Source: Massilia phosphatilytica (GTDB lineage Bacteria > Pseudomonadota > Gammaproteobacteria > Burkholderiales > Burkholderiaceae_D). Taken from it: a stretch of 57,258 bases of DNA. Under the pieces are notes generated by a model that saw nothing but the letters and a program-made list of their open reading frames with translations, was not told where the DNA came from and did not search any database. The DNA lies in NCBI RefSeq assembly GCF_002968015.1, contig NZ_PUIP01000029.1, positions 1 through 57,258 on the forward strand, read 5' to 3'. Positions 27,784 to 35,435 of the stretch are shown in pieces (the first letter of the stretch is position 1; every line of letters begins with the position of its first letter). The translations under genes and the position numbers were made by a program.

Positions 27784-28027
27784 GTCGGTCTCTCGGGGTG
27801 AACCTGACGATTATAAAGGTCCAGCGGTGCTTTATGGCAAATTTGCCAAGCTGGCGGGTTCGTCATTTGTGTTGTTACGGATGAATTTATCCGTGCTAAT
27901 TCCGTTGCATCGGTATTCACGTTCCGTTGGTTTTCGGTGGTCTTTACGCGTCCTAATTAATTTCCTGATTGAATTTAAATTTTCCTTGAGGAATCATATG
28001 CGTTTGGGATAACCGATCGACGACGCC
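27784..28027. other. AT-rich divergent intergenic region with palindromes and a mini-ORF
   Basis: The spacer between the membrane protein and the propeller protein holds the perfect palindrome TGGCAAATTTGCCA (27835-27848), and the dyad ACGGAT-N6-ATCCGT close to 27875-27895. Near the end, GAGGA (27988-27992) is well placed for ATG 27998, which opens a four-codon ORF (MRLG, stop 28010-28012) just ahead of the main gene. The main gene itself lacks a good ribosome binding site. Confidence 0.45.
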
Positions 28028-30583
28028 ATGACAATGCCCACCACTTCCTATTACGTCCGTCCCGGCCAGGCCAGCGCCACCTGGAGCTATGCCCCGGACA
28101 TCAACGCCGTGGCCTTCGATGCGTCCACCGCGCTGGGCCAGGCGTTCGCGCGCGGCGATGTGCAGACCAGCCAGGACAACGGCAAGACCTGGATCACCTA
28201 CACGATGCCGGTCGACGGGCAGGGTGCGTACGTGGCGACGGCGGGAACCTTGTGGCGCTTCCAGGACCGTGCGGCGGGCGACGCGACGACGCCGGACACG
28301 TTCGGCGTCCACTACAAGCTGGCGGACGGCAGCGTCGTCACGGCCGAATACACCGTCTTCGCGGACAACCAGCCGGTGGGCGCCGTCGGCAGCAACGACA
28401 TCGTGTTCACGACGGCGCACGCGGGCGACGTCGTCGACGTCCTGGCGCCGATCGATACCGGTGCCGGGACGGGCGGCCGCTGGGTGATCGACAACCAGTC
28501 GCAGCCGGGCCTGTTCGCGATCAGCTACAACCCCGCAGCCGACACGAGCGCACGCCTGGTGGTGGCCGATGCGGGCCAGATCCCGGCCGACGGGCTGGCC
28601 GCCGCGGTGACGGTGCACTACTACGACCGCTACCAGGTCGACACGAACGGCAACCCGATCCCGAACACGGGCGTGACCCAGATCCTCACCTATTCCGTCG
28701 AAAACGGCGCGACGGGCGATTTGCCCGGCCTGAACAATGAATCGAAGGCCGGCGCGGCGCTGGATGCCTGGAGCTCCGCCCCGGCGCTGGCCACCTTGTC
28801 GGGCGGCGGCATGGTCGCCGTCTGGCAAGGCGCGGGCACCGGCCTGTGGGCGCAGCTGCGCGACGCGGCGGGCAATCCGCTGGGCGCTGCGTTCGCACTG
28901 ACGCCGAATGGCGACGCCACCGCCGAAGGCCAGCCGGCCGTGAGCGCGCTGGCCGATGGCCGCTTCGTCGTCGCCTACGCGCTGAACGACGGCGGCGCGA
29001 ACAAGATTGCGTACCGCGTCGTCGACGCGGGCGGCGGTGCCGGCGCCGAACACGTGCTCGACACGGGCGCGAGCGGCGACGCGGCCATGCCCACCGTGGC
29101 GACGCTCGCGGACGGCTCGTTCGCCGTCGGCTGGCGCAGCGGCGCGGCCGTGCACGTGCAGCAGGTGGCGGCCGACGGGACCCCTGCCAGCGCGCAGCAG
29201 CTCTATGGCGCGCTCGGTTCCGCCTACAGCCCGGCGCTGGCCAGTCTCAAGGACGGCGGCTATGTCGTGTCGTGGGGCGAGATCAACGACGGCAACGTCT
29301 ATGCCGCAACGAGCAACGCGCCTGCCGCCGTGTTCGTCGCGAGCGGCGATGGCTACGCCGCCAGCATCACGACGGCCGCGCCGCTGCCGCATGTGACGGC
29401 GCTCGCGGGCGGCGGCTTCGTCGTCGCGTGGGACAGCTATGCCAACGACCCGCGCGGCTTCGCGAACAGCGACATTTTCTTCGCGCGTTTCGACGCCGCC
29501 GGCCACGCCGTGGGCGCCGTCACGCAGGCCAACGTCGCATCGGGCGGCGGCCATTACGACGCCGATGTCGCGGCACTGTCCGACGGTACGTTCCTCGTCG
29601 CCTGGCAGGGCGCGGACGATGACGGCAACGGCATCTTCGGCCGCCGCTTCGACGGGGCCGGCAACGCCATCGACAGCCAGGAATTCGGCATCAGCCAGCT
29701 GCGCAGCGGCGACCAGGCCAGCCCGGACGTGACGGCCCTCGCGAACGGCGGCTTCACCGGCGCGTGGGTGGACACCCCGGCAACGGGCGGTCCAGCCATC
29801 GAGATGCGCACGCTGGTGAACGGCACCGTGACCATGGCGGCGATCGAGGTCGGCACCGCGCAGCCGGCTCCCGCTCCGGCACCGGCACCGGCTCCAGCTC
29901 CAGCACCCGCTCCCGCTCCCGCTCCCGCTCCGGTATCGACGCCGGCAGCAAGCACGCCCCCCGCGCCCGCCGTCACGAGCCTCGCGTTCAGCGGCGCCAC
30001 GCATGCGATGGCAGCCGTCGCGGGCGAGAGCAAGGTAACGGGGCAATCCGGCCTCGATACGCTCGTGTACGCGAGCGCGCGCGCCGGCGTGACGATCGCC
30101 AACGAGGGCACCGGCGTGTCGGTGACGGACGCGGCGGGCAACCACGCGACCCTGGCGAACGTCGAGCGCCTGAAATTCAGCGACGGCATGGTGGCGCTGG
30201 ACGTGGGCGGCACGGCGGGCCAGGCGTACCGCCTGTACCAGGCCGCGTTCGACCGCACGCCGGACAAGGCGGGCCTCGGCTACTGGATCGATGCGATGGA
30301 CAAGGGCATGACCCTCACGCAGGCGGCGGCCGGTTTCGCGGGCAGCGCCGAATTCGCGAGCCTGTACGGCGCGAACACGACCGACACCCAGTTCGTCCAG
30401 GCGCTGTACCAGAACGTGCTGCACCGCGCGGGCGACAGCGCCGGTGCCGATTTCTGGCTCCATGCGCTGCAGTCGGCGGTGACCCGCGCCGACGTGTTGT
30501 CCCACTTCAGCGAGAGCGCCGAGAACCAGACGCAGGTCATCGGCAGCATCCAGAACGGCATCGACTACCTGCACTGGGGCTGA
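28028..30583 (+). CDS. Probable secreted beta-propeller protein with DUF4214 domain
   Basis: This 851-residue protein lacks an N-terminal signal peptide. Residues 250-610 contain seven copies of a motif close to VxALxxGGFVVAW (key aromatic at 266, 317, 369, 416, 468, 526 and 580; spacing 47-58), which points to a seven-bladed propeller. An Ala-Pro linker covers about 611-637. Next comes a beta-rich RTX-like segment (DTLVYASARAGV, NVERLKFSDG) and a C-terminal DUF4214 domain (about 730-850: YRLYQAAFDRTPD ... FVQALYQNVLHRAGD). DUF4214 proteins are usually exported by type I secretion, which uses a C-terminal signal; export is therefore likely but inferred. No transporter genes lie nearby. ATG 28034 is an alternative start. 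Confidence 0.8.
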   Translation: MTMPTTSYYVRPGQASATWSYAPDINAVAFDASTALGQAFARGDVQTSQDNGKTWITYTMPVDGQGAYVATAGTLWRFQDRAAGDATTPDTFGVHYKLADGSVVTAEYTVFADNQPVGAVGSNDIVFTTAHAGDVVDVLAPIDTGAGTGGRWVIDNQSQPGLFAISYNPAADTSARLVVADAGQIPADGLAAAVTVHYYDRYQVDTNGNPIPNTGVTQILTYSVENGATGDLPGLNNESKAGAALDAWSSAPALATLSGGGMVAVWQGAGTGLWAQLRDAAGNPLGAAFALTPNGDATAEGQPAVSALADGRFVVAYALNDGGANKIAYRVVDAGGGAGAEHVLDTGASGDAAMPTVATLADGSFAVGWRSGAAVHVQQVAADGTPASAQQLYGALGSAYSPALASLKDGGYVVSWGEINDGNVYAATSNAPAAVFVASGDGYAASITTAAPLPHVTALAGGGFVVAWDSYANDPRGFANSDIFFARFDAAGHAVGAVTQANVASGGGHYDADVAALSDGTFLVAWQGADDDGNGIFGRRFDGAGNAIDSQEFGISQLRSGDQASPDVTALANGGFTGAWVDTPATGGPAIEMRTLVNGTVTMAAIEVGTAQPAPAPAPAPAPAPAPAPAPAPAPVSTPAASTPPAPAVTSLAFSGATHAMAAVAGESKVTGQSGLDTLVYASARAGVTIANEGTGVSVTDAAGNHATLANVERLKFSDGMVALDVGGTAGQAYRLYQAAFDRTPDKAGLGYWIDAMDKGMTLTQAAAGFAGSAEFASLYGANTTDTQFVQALYQNVLHRAGDSAGADFWLHALQSAVTRADVLSHFSESAENQTQVIGSIQNGIDYLHWG
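29863..29935 (+). repeat. Low-complexity Ala-Pro coding repeat
   Basis: Repeated GCTCC(C/G/A) and GCACCG hexamers encode alternating Ala-Pro between the propeller and the C-terminal domains. Such arrays change length by slippage without shifting frame, since each unit is six bases. Confidence 0.8.
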
Positions 30584-30642
30584 GTCGAACGAAGTTTGTC
30601 GCGCATCATGGCTGGCGGCGCTGGGAGCGCCACACTGCTGCG

Positions 30643-31056
30643 ATGTCCGCCAAGCTCATCTCCCTGTTCGCCCGCCTGCGCGCGGTCCTGCCTCAGCTGC
30701 CGCCGATGCCGCGTGCGTGGGTGGAGCTACGCTGCGCCCGCCGCCTCGACCGCCTTGCGGGCCGCCTGCAGCGCATGCACGCGCGCATCGCCCGCATGCA
30801 GGACCATTTGACGGACGCCGCCGCGCCAGGCGGTCCCGCCTCCGATGCGGATGGCGCGCTGCGACGGATGCTGGCCGGCCTGCGCGCGGAACTGGCGCGC
30901 ATGCGCTGCGACCTCGCGCTCTGGCATGTGCGCGAATGCGGGGGAGAATGCGGGGCGCGGCTGGCGGCGGCGCTGGCGCGCCTGAACCGCATCGCGGTGG
31001 ATACGCATGCGGCCGCGCAGAGGCTCGAGGCCGAGCTGGAGGTGCGGGCGCGCTGA
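30643..31056 (+). CDS. Small helical (coiled-coil) hypothetical protein
   Basis: This 137-residue frame is rich in Ala, Arg and Leu with heptad-like spacing (LDRLAGRLQRMHARIARMQDH, then RMLAGLRAELARMRCD), so an all-helical soluble protein is expected. It follows the propeller gene by 59 bases and ends three bases before the convergent cobA stop. No good Shine-Dalgarno is visible (GGGAG is about 13-17 bases away). In GC-rich DNA an Ala/Arg frame of this size could be accidental, so the call is tentative. Confidence 0.45.
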   Translation: MSAKLISLFARLRAVLPQLPPMPRAWVELRCARRLDRLAGRLQRMHARIARMQDHLTDAAAPGGPASDADGALRRMLAGLRAELARMRCDLALWHVRECGGECGARLAAALARLNRIAVDTHAAAQRLEAELEVRAR

Positions 31057-31059
31057 GCG

Positions 31060-31779
31060 TCAGATGGCCTGGTGCGGCCGGTGCCCCATCGCCTCGCCGA
31101 TCATGACGAGCACGGGACCGTGCGCCACGTCGAGGCCATGCGCCAGATCGGCCAGCGTCAGGCGCCGCACGCGCTGGTCCGCCCGGCTGCAGTTTTCCAC
31201 GACGACGACGGGCAGGTCCGGCCGGCGGCCTTCGGCCAGCAGGCGCTGCGCCGTGGCCGCGGCTTCGCGGCCGCCCATGTACTGGACGAGCGTGTCGGTT
31301 TCCGGCAGGGCAGGGTGGTCGGGTTCGTCCGGCGCCGTGCTGGACGTGAAGAACGCGACGCTGCGCGCGACGCCGCGCTTGGTCAGCGGCTGCAGGGTCG
31401 CGGCCGCGGCGGCGACGGCCGTCGTGATGCCGGGGACGACTTCCACCTCGACACCGGCTTCCTCGAGCGCGCGGAGTTCCTCGTCGGCGCGGCCGAACAG
31501 CATCGGATCGCCGCCCTTCAGGCGCACGACGCGCTGGTAGCGGCGCGCCGCATCCACGAGTTTTTCGTTGATGACGGTTTGTGCCGTGGAGCGCTGGCCG
31601 GAGCGCTTCCCGACCGGGATCAGCTCGGCCTGTTTGCACAGCTCCAGCATCTCCGGGGTGACGAGGGCGTCGTACAGCACGACCTCCGCCTCCCCGAGCA
31701 GGCGCGCCCCGCGAACGGTAATGAGATCAGCAGCGCCGGGACCGGCTCCAACCAGATAAACTTTTCCCAACGCCGCCAT
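31060..31779 (-). CDS. cobA: Uroporphyrinogen-III C-methyltransferase
   Basis: This 239-residue SAM-dependent enzyme (SUMT) methylates uroporphyrinogen III twice to give precorrin-2, the entry to siroheme and cobalamin. The family motifs VGAGPGAADLIT (10-21), VLYDALV and RLKGGDPMLFGR (86-97) are intact. It lacks the CysG dehydrogenase/chelatase domain, so separate enzymes are needed; CbiX at 25545 can supply the chelatase. AAGGGA precedes the ATG. It is the last gene of the cys operon, 20 bases behind cysN, which points to siroheme for sulfite reductase as its main purpose. Confidence 0.94.
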   Translation of the reverse strand: MAALGKVYLVGAGPGAADLITVRGARLLGEAEVVLYDALVTPEMLELCKQAELIPVGKRSGQRSTAQTVINEKLVDAARRYQRVVRLKGGDPMLFGRADEELRALEEAGVEVEVVPGITTAVAAAAATLQPLTKRGVARSVAFFTSSTAPDEPDHPALPETDTLVQYMGGREAAATAQRLLAEGRRPDLPVVVVENCSRADQRVRRLTLADLAHGLDVAHGPVLVMIGEAMGHRPHQAI

Positions 31780-31799
31780 GGATCCCTTTCGTTCGTTCG

Positions 31800-33140
31800 T
31801 TACGCGTCAATACGAATCATACCTGCTGCGACCGTTTGATGGGTGACTTCATCGATGAGGATGAAGGCGCCCGTTGCGCGGATCGCATCATAGGCGTCGG
31901 CGGCCAGCGGCTGCTGCACGGTCAGTTCGATCTGCGCGATGTCGTTCAGCTTCAGGCCTTCGGCCGGGTTGTCGACCGTACGACGTTGCTGGGTGTTGAC
32001 GTCGAGGATGGAATCGATTGCCTTCACCTTGGCCATCGTCTGGCGGGTGCCGTGCTTGATCCAGTACTTGCGGCGCACGTCCAGCGGCTCGTCGGCCATC
32101 CAGCATACATCCGCTTTCACCTGCTTCAGCAAGGTGGCCGGTTGCTCGGCCGGGGCCAGCACGTCGCCGCGCGAGATGTCCACGTACTCGTTCAAGGTGA
32201 TGGTGACCGACTGGCCGGCGACGCCCTGTTGCAGCGGGCCGTCGAACGTCAGGATTTCCTTCACGGTGGCGCTGTGGCCGGACGGCTGCACGACGATCTT
32301 GTCGCCCACCGCGACCTTGCCCGACTCGATGCGGCCCATGTAGCCGCGGAAGTCGTTGGCTTCGTGGCCGTTGTGGCGCGCGACCAGCTGCACGGGGAAG
32401 CGGAACGGGGCGGCATGGGTCTCGTCGTAGACCGACAGGCCTTCCAGCAGTTCGATCAGCGTCGGGCCTTCGTACCAGGTCATGTTGTCGCCGCGCTCGA
32501 CGACGTTGTCGCCGGCCAGCGCCGACAGCGGGATCGCCGTGATGTCCTTCAGGCCCAGCGTGTCCGCGAACTTGGTGTATTCCGCGACGATTCGGTCGTA
32601 CACGGTGCGGTCGTAGTTCACGAGGTCCATCTTGTTGACGGCGACGATCACGTGCTCGATCTGCAGCAGCCTGGCGATGGTCGAGTGGCGCTTCGTCTGC
32701 ACCAGCAGTTCCACCGAACCGTCGTCACCGAGCTTCACTTTGGAGACGTCGACGAGGATGATGACGGCGTCGGCGGTCGACGCGCCCGTCACCATGTTGC
32801 GGGTGTACTGCTCGTGGCCCGGCGTGTCGGCGATGATGAACTTGCGCTTCGGCGTGGCGAAATAACGGTACGCGACGTCGATCGTGATGCCTTGCTCGCG
32901 TTCGGCTTCCAGGCCGTCCGTCAGCAGCGACAGGTCGATCGTGTCGCCCACGGTGCGCTTGTGCTTGGAGCGCGACACGGCAGCCAGCTGGTCGGCGAAG
33001 ATGCCCTTGCTGTCGAACAGCAGGCGGCCGATCAGCGTGCTCTTGCCGTCGTCGACGGAGCCGGCGGTGATGAAGCGCAGCAGACCGGCCTGGCCGCTTT
33101 GGTCGTCGTTGTGGTTCAAGTTGTCGTTCAGGGCGTTCAT
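31800..33140 (-). CDS. cysN: Sulfate adenylyltransferase large subunit CysN
   Basis: This 446-residue GTPase subunit of ATP sulfurylase couples GTP hydrolysis to formation of adenosine phosphosulfate (APS). P-loop GSVDDGKS (27-34), DTPGHEQY and NKMD mark the translation-factor-like G domain; beta-barrel domains II and III follow. There is no fused APS kinase (CysC) domain, consistent with the iron-sulfur CysH next door using APS directly. The start at 33140 overlaps the cysD stop as TGATG, which excludes a longer in-frame extension. Confidence 0.94.
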   Translation of the reverse strand: MNALNDNLNHNDDQSGQAGLLRFITAGSVDDGKSTLIGRLLFDSKGIFADQLAAVSRSKHKRTVGDTIDLSLLTDGLEAEREQGITIDVAYRYFATPKRKFIIADTPGHEQYTRNMVTGASTADAVIILVDVSKVKLGDDGSVELLVQTKRHSTIARLLQIEHVIVAVNKMDLVNYDRTVYDRIVAEYTKFADTLGLKDITAIPLSALAGDNVVERGDNMTWYEGPTLIELLEGLSVYDETHAAPFRFPVQLVARHNGHEANDFRGYMGRIESGKVAVGDKIVVQPSGHSATVKEILTFDGPLQQGVAGQSVTITLNEYVDISRGDVLAPAEQPATLLKQVKADVCWMADEPLDVRRKYWIKHGTRQTMAKVKAIDSILDVNTQQRRTVDNPAEGLKLNDIAQIELTVQQPLAADAYDAIRATGAFILIDEVTHQTVAAGMIRIDA

Positions 33141-34078
33141 CAGAAATATCCTTGTTTCTTGCGCTTTTCCATCGAGGCTTCCGACGTCTGGTCGTCCATG
33201 CGGGTCGCGCCGCGCTCGGTGATCTGGGTGATCGCCGTCTCGGCGATGATGGCGTCGACGGTGGCTGCATCCGATGCGACCGGGCACGTGCAGGAGATGT
33301 CGCCCACGGTGCGGAAGCGCACGACGCGCGTTTCGACTTCCTCGCCGTCGCGGGCCGGGGTCAGCGGCGTCAGCGGCACGAGCAGGCCGTTACGCGGGAT
33401 CACCTGGCGCTCGTGCGCGAAATAGATCGGCGGCAGGGCCAGCTTTTCGCGGGCGATGTATTGCCAGACGTCGAGCTCGGTCCAGTTCGAGATCGGGAAC
33501 ACGCGCATGTTCTCGCCCGGGTGCACGCGGGTGTTATACAGGTCCCACAGTTCCGGGCGCTGGGCCTTCGGGTCCCACTGGCCGAATTCGTCGCGGAACG
33601 AGAAGATGCGCTCTTTCGCACGCGCTTTTTCTTCGTCGCGGCGGGCGCCGCCGATGCAGGCGTCGAAGCCGTATTCGGCGATGGTTTCCAGCAAGGTCAC
33701 GGCCTGGGCCGCGTTGCGCGAATCCGTCTGCGGGTTGCGCAGGCGGACGGTGCCCTTCTTGATCGAGTCCTCGACGGAACCGACGATCAGGCGCTCGCCC
33801 AGTTCGGCCACGCGGGCGTCGCGGAAGGCGATCACTTCGTCGAAGTTGTGCCCCGTGTCGATGTGGACGAGCGGGAACGGGAATTTACCCGGACGGAAAG
33901 CCTTCTCGGCCAGGCGCAGCAGCACGACGGAGTCCTTGCCGCCAGAGAACAGCAGCGCGGGGTTCGAGCATTCCGCCGCGACCTCGCGCAGGATGTGGAT
34001 GGCTTCGGATTCGAGCGCGTCCAGGTGGCGCGCATTCACGTCGCTGAGGGCGAGCGGGGTGTCACTAAAAGTCGTCAT
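33140..34078 (-). CDS. cysD: Sulfate adenylyltransferase small subunit CysD
   Basis: This 312-residue PP-loop ATPase is the catalytic adenylylating subunit of ATP sulfurylase. The pyrophosphate-binding motif SGGKDS is at 45-50, and the family segments HVDTGHNF-like (HIDTGHNFDEVI) and GARRDEEKARAKER follow. It forms a complex with CysN and is translationally coupled to it. It sits 36 bases behind cysH in the leftward cys operon. Confidence 0.95.
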   Translation of the reverse strand: MTTFSDTPLALSDVNARHLDALESEAIHILREVAAECSNPALLFSGGKDSVVLLRLAEKAFRPGKFPFPLVHIDTGHNFDEVIAFRDARVAELGERLIVGSVEDSIKKGTVRLRNPQTDSRNAAQAVTLLETIAEYGFDACIGGARRDEEKARAKERIFSFRDEFGQWDPKAQRPELWDLYNTRVHPGENMRVFPISNWTELDVWQYIAREKLALPPIYFAHERQVIPRNGLLVPLTPLTPARDGEEVETRVVRFRTVGDISCTCPVASDAATVDAIIAETAITQITERGATRMDDQTSEASMEKRKKQGYF

Positions 34079-34114
34079 TTTGTGCCTGATGTCTGAATGG
34101 CCAAGGTCGAGCTG

Positions 34115-34837
34115 TCAAGTCTGCGCGGCCACGGATTTAATTCGGATGAGCTTGCCGTCCACGAGGTGAAGGCCGCATTCCTTGGAGTCGGCGTTTTCCC
34201 ACCACCAGCGGCCGGCGCGCACGTCCTCGCCCGGCTGGATCGCGCGGGTGCAGGGTTCGCAGCCGATCGACGGGTAGCCGCGGTCATGCAGCTCGTTGTA
34301 CGGCACGTCATTGGCGCGGATGTATTCCCACACATCCTCTTCGCTCCAGTCGGCGAGCGGATTGAACTTGGCCAGGCCGTGTGCCGTATCGTCTTCCTGC
34401 ACGGGCAGGTCGGTGCGCGTGGTCGATTGCGCACGGCGCTGCCCGGTGATCCACGCCTTGTTGCCGGCGAGGGCGCGGCCCAGCGGCTCGACCTTGCGCA
34501 CGTAGCAGCAACCCTTGCGCATCTCGACGCTGTCGTAGAACGCGTTCAGGCCGTTCTTCGTCACGTACTCGTCGACCAGTTCCTGCTTCGGGCGCATCAC
34601 GACGATGTCGTAGCTGTAGTGGGCCTTGACCTTGTCGATCATGGCCAGGGTTTCCTTGTGCAGGCGGCCGGTCTCCAGCGAGAATATGGTGATCGGCAAG
34701 CCGGCCTTCAAGATCAGGTCGGTGAGGACCATGTCCTCGGCCGCCAGGCTGGAAGCGAACACGGCAGGCGAAAAATCGCGCGCAATGCGCTCCAGGATGC
34801 CGCGGGTTTCATTCACCCGCGCGTTCAGGTCGCTCAT
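34115..34837 (-). CDS. cysH: Adenylylsulfate (APS) reductase CysH, iron-sulfur type
   Basis: This 240-residue PAPS-reductase-family enzyme should reduce activated sulfate to sulfite with thioredoxin. The CC pair C110-C111 (KGCCYVRKVEP) and CxxC C193/C196 (GCEPC) are the four ligands of the [4Fe-4S] cluster that marks APS-using enzymes. C221 in ECGLH is the catalytic cysteine. E. coli-type PAPS reductases lack the cluster cysteines. The absence of a CysC kinase in the operon agrees with APS as substrate. Confidence 0.94.
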   Translation of the reverse strand: MSDLNARVNETRGILERIARDFSPAVFASSLAAEDMVLTDLILKAGLPITIFSLETGRLHKETLAMIDKVKAHYSYDIVVMRPKQELVDEYVTKNGLNAFYDSVEMRKGCCYVRKVEPLGRALAGNKAWITGQRRAQSTTRTDLPVQEDDTAHGLAKFNPLADWSEEDVWEYIRANDVPYNELHDRGYPSIGCEPCTRAIQPGEDVRAGRWWWENADSKECGLHLVDGKLIRIKSVAAQT

Positions 34838-34856
34838 GGGTTTCCTTGTTTGCTCG

Positions 34857-35435
34857 TCAGATGCCGGCGCCGAGATCGCTGTGCTCCGGCAGCGCGCCGC
34901 GCGGGTGGCGGCGGAACAGCGGCAGTTCGTTGTCGACGGATGCCTGGTACGTTTCCGAGAACACCGTCAAGCCCTTCAGCGCGTCATGGATGCTGCGGTC
35001 CTGGCGCGTCGCATACGCGTTGAAGCCGCAGCGGTACATCTGGAACAGCTGGTCGCGCAGCACGTCGCCGATCGCGCGCAGTTCGCCCTGGTAGCCCAGG
35101 CGCTTGCGCAGGTTGTAGGCGATCGAATAGCCGCGGCCATCGCTGAACTTCGGGAAGTCGACGGCGACGACGGCGAACTTGTCGAGGTCGTCCTTGACCG
35201 TGTGCGCCAGCTCGTCCGACGCGAACCAGATGCCCAGTTCCTTGCGCGCGGCGCGGCCCAGCAGCTGCTCGCGCTGCGCCAGCCAGACTTTCAGCGGGAC
35301 GATGATCTTGCCGGCCGGGACTTCAACGGTTTCCGGGGTGCCGTCTTCGACGAGTTTCAGGACGCTCCAGTCGTCATCCACCACTTCACGGTGCTTGATG
35401 ATCTGCTTGTGCGAGTGCAATTCGAAATTAGGCAT
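34857..35435 (-). CDS. DUF934 protein, sulfite-reductase-associated
   Basis: This 192-residue DUF934 protein begins MPNFELHSHKQIIKHREV and carries the family core DFPKFSDGRGYSIAYNLRKR. It is conserved next to cysI and cysH in beta- and gammaproteobacteria and may be an electron-transfer or assembly partner of a sulfite reductase that lacks the flavoprotein CysJ; this is not settled. No cysJ is seen in the operon. The start is fixed by overlap with the last eight bases of cysI (35428-35435). Confidence 0.9.
   Translation of the reverse strand: MPNFELHSHKQIIKHREVVDDDWSVLKLVEDGTPETVEVPAGKIIVPLKVWLAQREQLLGRAARKELGIWFASDELAHTVKDDLDKFAVVAVDFPKFSDGRGYSIAYNLRKRLGYQGELRAIGDVLRDQLFQMYRCGFNAYATRQDRSIHDALKGLTVFSETYQASVDNELPLFRRHPRGALPEHSDLGAGI

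Noticed and set aside
27953..30574. An 873-codon open frame antisense to the propeller/DUF4214 gene
   Set aside because: It is rich in Arg, Gly, Ala and His without any domain, lacks a ribosome binding site and mirrors the codon pattern of the plus-strand gene, a usual artefact in GC-rich DNA.
31780..31799. TTCGTTCGTTCGTTA short tandem repeat before cobA
   Set aside because: Only three 4-base units in the cysN-cobA spacer, on the noncoding side of the ribosome binding site; too short to call a functional repeat.
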